Positions 27,004-34,190 of a stretch of 64,000 nt of DNA are shown here, piece by piece. How positions within the stretch are numbered: position 1 is the first letter of the stretch; every line of letters starts with the position of its first letter. A model generated the notes under the pieces. That model was given only the letters and a program-made list of their open reading frames with translations, did no database searches and had not been told where the DNA came from. Source of the stretch: JAGMXM01 sp964458325 (GTDB taxonomy: Bacteria; Verrucomicrobiota; Verrucomicrobiia; Limisphaerales; UBA1319); assembly GCA_964458325.1 (NCBI GenBank), contig CAYWIM010000004.1:26270-90269 (forward strand), read 5' to 3'. The position numbers were made by a program, and so were the translations under genes.

Positions 27004-28220
27004 GGCTGCATCTCCCGGATCCGTCCGCCCTCGCGCAGATCGGACGGCCCTTCCACCACCACTTTTTCCCCCGCCGCGACTCCCGACAGCAAGGAGACAT
27101 CGGCTCCCCGGCTGTCGCCCCGGCGCACGGCCCGGCGCTCGAGCCGCCCGCCCGCCGCCACCCACACCACGTCCCGCCCTTCGAGCTGCCGCACCGCCGC
27201 GGCCGGCACCACCACCGCCGGCTTCGGCGGCGCAGCGCCTCCCGGCTCTTGAAACGCCACCTTCACCCCCATGTCCGGCAAAATCCGCGGATCGAGCTCG
27301 TCGACTCCGATCCGGACCTTGACCGTCGCCTTCTGGCGATCGGCGGTCGGCACGATCGCAATCACCCGCGCCGCAATCCGCCAGTCCGGATACGCATCGA
27401 GCACGGCCTGGACCCTCTGGCCCGGCCGCACGCGGTGAAGATAGCTCTCGTTCACATCGACCTCGATCTCGAGCGACTTCATATCGACGATCGTCCCGAT
27501 GCCCGTCCGCGTGAACCCGCCTCCCGCCGACACCGGGGAGATCATCTCCCCCGGCTGCGCGTTCTTCGACACCACCACGCCCGCGAACGGCGCCCGGATC
27601 ACCGTGTCCTCGAGGTCTTGCCGCCGCGCGGCCAGCTCACGTTCCACGACCGCCACCTCGGCCCGCTGCTGGTCGAGCCTTGCCGCCAGCGACGCTGCCT
27701 CCGCCTCCGCCCGATCCCGATCCGCTTCGGTGGCAATCCCCTCGCGCACGAGCGCCCGGACGCGGTCCTGCTCGGCCCGGGCCTCGATAAGGCGGATCTC
27801 GATCTCCTTGAGGGCCAGCCGGGCGGCTTCGAGCCGGGCATCCGCAAGCTCGCATTCCTTCTGGATATTGACCCCATCGAGCCGCGCCAGGACCTGGCCC
27901 TCCGCGACCTCCTGCCCTTCCTCGATCATCACCTCGAGGATCCGGCCCGTGACTTTCGAGGAGACCGTCGCCTGCCGCCGGGCGGTGACATACCCCGATG
28001 CATTCAACAACACGGCCGCCCCGCTGTTGCCCGATCCCTCGAGCGCCAGAACCGTGCGGACTTGGATCGTGCTTCCCTGATACCTCCAAACCCCATAGCC
28101 AATCCCTGCTGCCCCCAGCGCCAGCAGGATCGCCCCGATCACCCACGCCGCCCGCCCCCGGCGGGCCCCATCCCCCGGTTCCCGGCGAATTCGCAATCCG
28201 TCGATCGCCTGCTTCTCCAT
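27000..28220 (-). CDS. HlyD/MacA-type efflux adaptor (membrane fusion protein)
   Basis: A 406-aa protein with an N-terminal transmembrane anchor (about 28-48, WVIGAILLALGAAGIGYGVW). A lipoyl half-motif follows (ATVSSKVTGRILEVMIEEGQEVAEGQVLARLDG is its region), then a coiled-coil hairpin rich in Ala, Glu and Arg, the second lipoyl half (VIRAPFAGVVVSKNAQPGEM), a beta-barrel and a membrane-proximal domain. It acts as the periplasmic adaptor joining the ABC permeases to an outer membrane channel, which is not encoded nearby. The ATG at 28220 (MEKQAIDGLRI) was chosen over a TTG 33 nt upstream. It is first in a four-gene operon. Confidence 0.9.
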   Translation of the reverse strand: MEKQAIDGLRIRREPGDGARRGRAAWVIGAILLALGAAGIGYGVWRYQGSTIQVRTVLALEGSGNSGAAVLLNASGYVTARRQATVSSKVTGRILEVMIEEGQEVAEGQVLARLDGVNIQKECELADARLEAARLALKEIEIRLIEARAEQDRVRALVREGIATEADRDRAEAEAASLAARLDQQRAEVAVVERELAARRQDLEDTVIRAPFAGVVVSKNAQPGEMISPVSAGGGFTRTGIGTIVDMKSLEIEVDVNESYLHRVRPGQRVQAVLDAYPDWRIAARVIAIVPTADRQKATVKVRIGVDELDPRILPDMGVKVAFQEPGGAAPPKPAVVVPAAAVRQLEGRDVVWVAAGGRLERRAVRRGDSRGADVSLLSGVAAGEKVVVEGPSDLREGGRIREMQP

Positions 28221-28576
28221 GCGCTGGCTCTCTCTCCCGTCGGTTCCTGACAATATCGAGGGGCCACTCTATCCATGGAGCCGCCCGATCGCAACTCCGG
28301 TCCGCGGATAATTGGCCGCATGGTTGTCCACTATGACAAACACACCTGTCATATCGTGGGTGGCGCGAAGCAGGCGCCATCGATCACCGACTGCCGCGAG
28401 AAACGGGCGCCGGCTGCGCATCGAGTGTCCGGAAAACTCGGGGCATGGAAAGTCTTCATTGCGTTGTCTGATTGCAGCAGCATGAGTCGAAAAGTGCGCA
28501 ACGTTACGAAAGGCCAAGATGGCGAAGCCAATCGCACCGCCGGCGTGATTCGGGGCAACCGGGGTTCTGTTCACAG
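28221..28576. other. Intergenic region with no supported gene
   Basis: About 355 bp between the adaptor gene and the GrpB-like gene. Open frames exist on both strands, but none shows a domain, signal peptide or ribosome binding site. It must hold the promoter of the ABC operon. No terminator-like hairpin with a T-run was recognised after the GrpB-like gene. Confidence 0.5.
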
Positions 28577-29125
28577 CTATCTGCTCCCGCTGCGCGGAAA
28601 CCCTTCAGCCATCGCGTGCTCTGTTAGCCTTGACACAAAATCGGTTTTCGCTTCGGCGTATTCCTGTTGAGACGAGAAGCCCGCTGCGGAGAAAGTCTCC
28701 GCGAGCCGCCGCTTTAGTTCTTCGTATTGACGGGCTGCCTCCTTGTGTTCGAGCAGGTAGTCTCGAAACGCACGTATACGTCGCTCCTCGGCTCCGCCCG
28801 ACTCGACGACGTGCACGTGATGAGTGTGCGGCCAAGCGGCTGGCCTGTGAAAGAAGGGGCAAATGGCGTCGTCGTTCGGGTGCGGGACGTGGACATATCC
28901 GAGTCGTTGGAGCGGGGCGGAATACGCTTCGATCGGTTGAAGCCGGCGAACCGACACTTGGATATCGATGATAGGTTTCGCGGCGAGGCCCGGAACCGAG
29001 GTGGATCCGACATGATCGATTCGAAGAGCGAGCGAGTCGAAAGCCGCCTTAATGCGCTGGCGCTCAGCCCAGAAGGCCTTCGGCCATTCCGGGTTATACG
29101 GCACAATCACAATTGTCCCGTTCAT
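28577..29125 (-). CDS. GrpB family protein (UPF0157)
   Basis: A 182-aa protein of the GrpB/COG2320 family, which has a nucleotidyltransferase-like fold and is sometimes fused to CoaE. Hallmarks: VPYNPEWPKAFWAERQRI, IDHVGSTSVPGLAAKPIIDI, HPNDDAICPFFHRP and HTHHVHVVE. The ATG at 29125 has a good GAGG site 6 nt upstream, which decides the start over the TTG at 29137. The biochemical function of the family is not known; related proteins sit in accessory or resistance contexts. Confidence 0.9.
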   Translation of the reverse strand: MNGTIVIVPYNPEWPKAFWAERQRIKAAFDSLALRIDHVGSTSVPGLAAKPIIDIQVSVRRLQPIEAYSAPLQRLGYVHVPHPNDDAICPFFHRPAAWPHTHHVHVVESGGAEERRIRAFRDYLLEHKEAARQYEELKRRLAETFSAAGFSSQQEYAEAKTDFVSRLTEHAMAEGFPRSGSR

Positions 29126-29139
29126 CTGTATCCTCAAGC

Positions 29140-29173
29140 CGCCGCACCATTCGCTCCACTGCCTGGTGCGGCG
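29140..29173. repeat. Hairpin between the 74-aa ORF and the GrpB-like gene
   Basis: Perfect 10-bp arms CGCCGCACCA (29140-29149) and TGGTGCGGCG (29164-29173) enclose a 14-nt loop. The hairpin directly abuts the TGA of the small ORF on the minus strand. There is no T-run, so it may be an attenuating or mRNA-end structure rather than a classic terminator. Confidence 0.45.
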
Positions 29174-29398
29174 TCATTCCAGCCCTCCAGTCTCATGCAC
29201 AATCCACGGCGCGCTACTCCCGATCACGCCGATGGAAAACGACGTTGCATTCCCAAGAAGCGAGGCGACCAGCGCTCGCCGCCAACTGAAACCGACAAAC
29301 TCGCCGCCCTGAAGAAATGGGGCGGATGCCAGAAGCTTGAGCAGCAAGGTATCTGCAAGAACAACACCCGGCTCAAGATGCCATTTGTCCTTGGTCAT
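29174..29398 (-). CDS. Small hypothetical membrane protein
   Basis: A 74-aa frame with an ATG 3 nt after the stop of the 575-aa exported-protein gene. It is rich in hydrophobic residues with one or two possible membrane segments (VVLADTLLLKLLASAPFL and ALVASLLGNATSFSIGVIG). It has no recognised domain. Position directly behind a gene on the same strand and a hairpin right at its stop codon support it as a real coding unit. It could also be the remnant of a larger membrane protein. Confidence 0.4.
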   Translation of the reverse strand: MTKDKWHLEPGVVLADTLLLKLLASAPFLQGGEFVGFSWRRALVASLLGNATSFSIGVIGSSAPWIVHETGGLE

Positions 29399-29401
29399 GA
29401 C

Positions 29402-31129
29402 TCAATCCGCCTCAACCACCCGGTAGAATCCCGTAGCGCCCGACATCGGCAAATCCAGCACGGTCTGCGGCGCCGTTGGAATTAGCAACCCGCCAGCCGT
29501 TGCCCACCGATCCACCACCAAGTCCGATTTGAACTGCACGGCATACCCTCGCCCAATCTCCCCGGTGAAGCTCAGTCGCAAGTAGCCGGCCCGTCGAACG
29601 CCGCCACATGTGATGGGCACGGGAAACGGCCTGGCTCCGGCGAGGATGGGCGTTTCGGGGGCAGGCTCATACGCCCAGCCCTCAATCACCGGGCCGATCT
29701 CCCAAACTGCCACCGGCTCCGGGAGCAATCCTAAACTGCGCCCCAGGATTAGCCAAGGAGGGTTAAGCCCTCCAGGTCCGGCGGGGTCCGGAAAATATGG
29801 CGGCAGAACCGGAAAAAAGGTCTTCTTCGGAAGGCGGACGCGCATCCAGCCGTAATGATCTCCGCTCGCTCGGCGCAGCCTCATCCCCAGATACCCCTCG
29901 CCCAGGCGGCCCAATTCGCCGGTCCAAGGAATGGAACAACTGCCGGAAACCGTGCTGGTCAGCGAGTCCATTCCTGGAGCGCCCCAAGCCGCGTTCGTGG
30001 GGGTCGTGGGTCCGATGCTGGTGCCCAGCGGCACCACCAAGGCGTCCCACCCATGCACCAGGAGCTCATTGCTGGAGGCACACGAGACGCCAAACATGGT
30101 GCTGCAGTCCGATGGAATGGACATGGTGCAAAGCGCGCGTCCGTGCAGCCCGAAATCCGGAAGCCCATCTCGATCCACGTCCACGCCGGGACTGGGCCAG
30201 AGATCCAAGGGGAAGGCAATCGGGCGCGCCTCCACCACTGCGGTAAGGGATCGGGGCGTCCGGGGCAGGCCGGCCAACGCGTTCGTGACATCGCCGCCTG
30301 GCACTTGGAGGAGCCGGCCCTGCACCGGTGGCGGCACGTCCCAGTAGGGACCATCGGCCCGCCAGGCCGGGAGATGGAAGAAGATCTCGCCCTGCCCAGC
30401 CACCAACTCCCGGAGTAACGTCTCATTGAGCGGGATAGTTCCCGCGTAGTAGGTGCCGGCCCGCAGGCCGTCGCAACTCATGAAGACCGGAGGATCGGAG
30501 CCCGGCACCAGCACGGGGTCGCACATCGGTACGTAAATGAACTGGCCCGCCCCCATCTGCAGCGTCGCCTGGCGCGAATCAGTGAACAGAACGGCGCCGC
30601 AGAAGTTGCTGAAGTAACCATCAAGAAACACCTCAAACTGCAGCTGGCCGCCGTCCACCCGGAACGACGCCCAACCCGCATCAAACGCCACGTCGGAGAG
30701 TTGCTGGTGGAGCTGGCTCTGGAAAATGAACGGGGCGTTTGGAGTCGAATCGGATGCCCAACCGTAAAGCTGGATGTCTCTGTCTCCCATCACTGGGCTG
30801 GGACTGCCGATGTAGGCCGGTGCGCCTGCAATTTCATCCACCAATACCAGCCTCCGGCCATCTTTCTCCTCAATCATGCGAGGCACGCCAAGCTTCCTCG
30901 CAAGCTCGTCAAGGGCTTGGTCTTTGATCGGTCGCTCGGCTTCCGACCGAACAGCCAGCTCTCGCAACGCCGCAAACTCCGCCTCGGCTGCTCTCAACCT
31001 CTCCTCGCTGGTGTGCTGGCCGGGTGGAATCAGGGGCAGCAGTGGCGGCTGCGGCTGTGCGACACCAAGGTGCGCAAAAACAAGTGCCATGGCCGCCCTG
31101 GATACGCAGCTTATTGCTTTGGTTTTCAT
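29402..31129 (-). CDS. Large exported protein with C-terminal 'FYRV' module, function unknown
   Basis: A 575-aa protein starting MKTKAISCVSRAAMALVFAH, a signal peptide. Residues ~40-85 are charged and helical (EERLRAAEAEFAALRELAV). The central part is beta-rich with several Cys (for example CDGLRAGTYYAGTIP, CSTMFGVSCASSN). It also has VDVDRDGLPDFGLHG, a calcium-binding-like DxDxDGxxD motif. It ends with a ~60-residue module, QFKSDLVVDRW...GATGFYRVVEAD, that is echoed in four other exported proteins of the window. No enzyme family is recognised. It sits between two small membrane-protein genes on the same strand. Confidence 0.75.
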   Translation of the reverse strand: MKTKAISCVSRAAMALVFAHLGVAQPQPPLLPLIPPGQHTSEERLRAAEAEFAALRELAVRSEAERPIKDQALDELARKLGVPRMIEEKDGRRLVLVDEIAGAPAYIGSPSPVMGDRDIQLYGWASDSTPNAPFIFQSQLHQQLSDVAFDAGWASFRVDGGQLQFEVFLDGYFSNFCGAVLFTDSRQATLQMGAGQFIYVPMCDPVLVPGSDPPVFMSCDGLRAGTYYAGTIPLNETLLRELVAGQGEIFFHLPAWRADGPYWDVPPPVQGRLLQVPGGDVTNALAGLPRTPRSLTAVVEARPIAFPLDLWPSPGVDVDRDGLPDFGLHGRALCTMSIPSDCSTMFGVSCASSNELLVHGWDALVVPLGTSIGPTTPTNAAWGAPGMDSLTSTVSGSCSIPWTGELGRLGEGYLGMRLRRASGDHYGWMRVRLPKKTFFPVLPPYFPDPAGPGGLNPPWLILGRSLGLLPEPVAVWEIGPVIEGWAYEPAPETPILAGARPFPVPITCGGVRRAGYLRLSFTGEIGRGYAVQFKSDLVVDRWATAGGLLIPTAPQTVLDLPMSGATGFYRVVEAD

Positions 31130-31165
31130 GGCGGCGGTTCAGATGTGATGTTGGCGTCCGTGTCT

Positions 31166-31480
31166 TCATCGATCGAGAATCCAGAACCCAATCACCAACA
31201 GCGTGAACACCACGGCCAACCAAGCCAGCGCCGCTCCGATGAAATAGGTCCCCGTCTTGGCCTTGAGCTCTGGCATATCGAAGCTGACCAGAAACAACCA
31301 GACCGGACCGAAAAGGCCCGCGACCTCAGCCCAGCAGTGATGAGCCGCCAGCCGGGCCAGGACCGCGACGATACCGACCGCGCCAAGCAGTCGTATCGGC
31401 CACCGCAGCCAAGGACGGTACGGATGCCAGCAGCAGCCCGCCGCGATGTCGTCGTCTTCCCTCTCCATTTTAATTTGCAT
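31166..31480 (-). CDS. Small membrane protein, function unknown
   Basis: A 104-aa protein with three likely membrane helices (LLGAVGIVAVLARLAAHH, AGLFGPVWLFLVSF and ALAWLAVVFTLLVIGFWIL). The N-terminus is acidic, with an alternative ATG at 31468 (MEREDDD). It lies 36 nt upstream of the 575-aa exported-protein gene and is probably co-transcribed. No family recognised. Confidence 0.6.
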   Translation of the reverse strand: MQIKMEREDDDIAAGCCWHPYRPWLRWPIRLLGAVGIVAVLARLAAHHCWAEVAGLFGPVWLFLVSFDMPELKAKTGTYFIGAALAWLAVVFTLLVIGFWILDR

Positions 31481-31691
31481 AACGACACCAGCACCCTACG
31501 CCATATTTGCCTGCGATGTCGAAGCGAAACGCGGCCATCGCGCAAACAAAAAAGGGTCGGTCATGACTAATGACACATACGGTCCTTTTCTGCTCTCTCC
31601 ATCGAGCTCGGGCCGAACGCAGTTACCCCCCCCCCGCCGCTCCCGCGACAAAGGGCTCGCGGGACGGCGATCGAGGTGCGATGATCCCGCC

Positions 31692-34076
31692 ATGATTCGC
31701 GCATTTCTTCGACCCGGCCTCGCGCTGGGCCTGCTCTTGACCCCATCGATGGCGCCCCTGTCGACGGCCGCGCCGGATCCGGACTTCGGTGCGATCGAGG
31801 TCGTCCGCGACACATGGGGCATCCCGCACGTGTTTTCCGATACAGACGAAGGCGCCCTCTACGGTCTGGGTTATGCGACGGCCGAGGATCGCGGATTCCA
31901 GATGACCTACAGCTTGCGGATCATCCAAGGCCGGCTGGCCGAGGTCATCGGCGAGCGCCCCCGCGGCCAGCGCCGCGAGACCTCGGTCGATCACGACCGC
32001 CAGATGCGGACGTTCGGCTGGGCGCGCGCCGCCGCCCGAGCCGCCGCCCGCCTCGACCCGAGCACGGGCCGGCTTCTGGAGGCCTACAGCGCCGGCGTCA
32101 ATGAGAGCTTCGCCGCCCAGCGCAAGGCGGGCCGGCTCCACCCGCTGTTCGAGCGCTTTCAGCTCGAGCCCGAGCCGTGGACGCCCGCCGACTGCCTGCT
32201 GAGCTGGTGGCATATGGCCCAGTTCTTCGCCACCGACGGCACCCGCGACCTCATGGCGTGGCGGAACCGCGTCCAGCCCGATCCCGGGCAGCCCTTGGCG
32301 CCCCGAGCCAGCCCGATGTGGATCGACGATGGCGCTGCGGTGATCCAGCGATCGGATGTCACCGACGAGTGGGTTCGCAAGGTCGATGCGTTCCGGCAAT
32401 CGCGCGGCCTGCCGGCTCCCGCCTCGAGCTCGGCCGACGGACCGAAGTTCAGCCATGCCTGGGTGGTCGGCGGCTCCAAGACTACCACTCGATCCGCCGT
32501 CCTCGTCAGCGATCCCCAAACGCCCGTGCGCAATCCCTCTCTCTGGATCGAGTTCCACCTGGCGGGGTCATCCTTCGACGCGCGTGGGATCGGCGTTCCC
32601 GGCTGCCCGGCGTTCCTGATCGGATTCAACCGCCACGTGGCCTGGGGGCTGACCGCCTTGGGCGCCGACCAGGCCGACCTGTTCCGGCTCGAGACCGATC
32701 GCGAACACCCCCACCAATACCGGTGGGACGGCCAGTGGCGGCCCATGGAGGTCCGGTCCGAACGAATCGTTGTGCGCGGCGGCGCCAACTTGACGCTCGC
32801 CGTTCGGGAGACTCATCTCGGCCCCGTGATCACGCCCTTCTGCTTCCCGCGGCCCGAGGACCCCGAAGTCGCCCTGAAACGGATTCCGCTCTGCGAGCCC
32901 GGCCGCGACACGATCCAGGCCGGCTTCGCCATGATGCGGGCTCGGAGCGCCGCCGAGTTCGCCCGCGCCCTGGCCGGCTGGCGGTTCCCGAGCGCCAACT
33001 GCGTCTTTGGAGACCGGTCGGGCCGGATCGGCTACGCCGTGATCGGGGCGATTCCCGTCCGCCCCGGTCGCTTTCCCGAGTTGCAGGGCGGCGAAGCGTT
33101 GCCCGGGGCCGGGAACGCCGACGACTGGCAGGGGTTCGTCCCCGCGGATCTGCTGCCGCAGGCGATGGATCCGGCATCGGGATATTTCCTGAGCGCGAAT
33201 CATCGGCCGGTGGGCGCCTTTTATGGAATTCCGCTCGGCACGAGCACCGGCTCGCTTGGGGACACGATCCGATCCTGGCGGCTGCGCGAGCGGCTGGCGG
33301 CCCAGGATCGGTTCACGCCGGCCGACGTGCTCGACATCCACTACGACACCGTGAACCCGGCCCGGCGAGAGCTGGTCCGCCTGGGCCTGCACCTGCGCGA
33401 GCGCCAGCCGGATGCGCTCTCGGCGGGTTCGCGCCGGGCCCTCGAGGCGCTCGAGCCGTGGTTCGAGTCCGGCGCTCACAGCGATCGGCGGCGCCCAGGC
33501 GCCGATGTCGCGGGCCGGATCAGCACCTTCTTCCGCATGATGGCGACGCCCCTGGCGCGATCCCATGGCGGAGGCGAGTCCGGCCTGGCGCGCTTTCTCA
33601 AGGACGCTTCGCGGCGGATCCAGGCAGACACCAATGCCGTTCTGTCAGCCGAGGAATGCCGCTATATCGACGCGGTGCTATCCGATGCCGCGGGGGGCGC
33701 CGCCTCGGGAAGGGGTTCGACCGCTGCCGGCAGCGGGGCCCCTGCCGCGGGTGCAGGCCCCAACCTCGGATGGTTCGAAAGTCTCGACGGGTTCGGCACG
33801 CTTGATCCGGCTCAGGACCTGCCATCGCCCCGCCTGGATTGCGTCGACGGCCAGACGCTGCACTCGCAGGCCGGCCAGTCCTACACGCAATGGGTGCCGC
33901 TGCATGACGTGGACTCGGCCCAGACCATCTGCCCGATCGGCCAGAGCGATCAGCCCGGCAGCCGGTTCCGTTCGAGCACGCTCGAGCTCTGGGCCGAAGC
34001 CAAGCTGCACCCCGCGCCCCTGAGCCGGGAGGCGGTTGACCGGATCGCCGCCGGCCGTCTCCGGCTGGCGCCTTAA
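31692..34076 (+). CDS. Penicillin acylase-family N-terminal nucleophile hydrolase
   Basis: A 794-aa exported amidase of the penicillin G/aculeacin acylase (Ntn) family, which hydrolyses amide-linked acyl groups such as beta-lactam side chains or acyl-homoserine lactones. The signal peptide is MIRAFLRPGLALGLLL.... The alpha-chain start VVRDTWGIPHVFSDTDEGALYGLGY is diagnostic. Autocleavage should occur just before Ser254 (PKF|SHAWVVGGSKT), the nucleophile of the beta chain. HVAWGLTALGADQADLF contains the conserved 'W.T' oxyanion region, and VFGDRSGRIGY and ANHRP match the family. The ATG at 31692 gives the signal peptide. A run of ten C lies 57 nt upstream. The natural substrate cannot be predicted. 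Confidence 0.92.
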   Translation: MIRAFLRPGLALGLLLTPSMAPLSTAAPDPDFGAIEVVRDTWGIPHVFSDTDEGALYGLGYATAEDRGFQMTYSLRIIQGRLAEVIGERPRGQRRETSVDHDRQMRTFGWARAAARAAARLDPSTGRLLEAYSAGVNESFAAQRKAGRLHPLFERFQLEPEPWTPADCLLSWWHMAQFFATDGTRDLMAWRNRVQPDPGQPLAPRASPMWIDDGAAVIQRSDVTDEWVRKVDAFRQSRGLPAPASSSADGPKFSHAWVVGGSKTTTRSAVLVSDPQTPVRNPSLWIEFHLAGSSFDARGIGVPGCPAFLIGFNRHVAWGLTALGADQADLFRLETDREHPHQYRWDGQWRPMEVRSERIVVRGGANLTLAVRETHLGPVITPFCFPRPEDPEVALKRIPLCEPGRDTIQAGFAMMRARSAAEFARALAGWRFPSANCVFGDRSGRIGYAVIGAIPVRPGRFPELQGGEALPGAGNADDWQGFVPADLLPQAMDPASGYFLSANHRPVGAFYGIPLGTSTGSLGDTIRSWRLRERLAAQDRFTPADVLDIHYDTVNPARRELVRLGLHLRERQPDALSAGSRRALEALEPWFESGAHSDRRRPGADVAGRISTFFRMMATPLARSHGGGESGLARFLKDASRRIQADTNAVLSAEECRYIDAVLSDAAGGAASGRGSTAAGSGAPAAGAGPNLGWFESLDGFGTLDPAQDLPSPRLDCVDGQTLHSQAGQSYTQWVPLHDVDSAQTICPIGQSDQPGSRFRSSTLELWAEAKLHPAPLSREAVDRIAAGRLRLAP

Positions 34077-34190
34077 AATCTCGGGGCTCTTGCCTCTGGA
34101 CCGGGCGGGTGTCATGATGCAGGGCGACCGCGCGTGGAACGTCGGGCGCGCCGGACACGACTCGCGGCGAAGGCCGCGTCCAATTCGACC

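Noticed and set aside
28269..28670. Short open frames on both strands between the adaptor and GrpB-like genes
   Set aside because: No signal, domain, ribosome binding site or consistent codon pattern; treated as intergenic.
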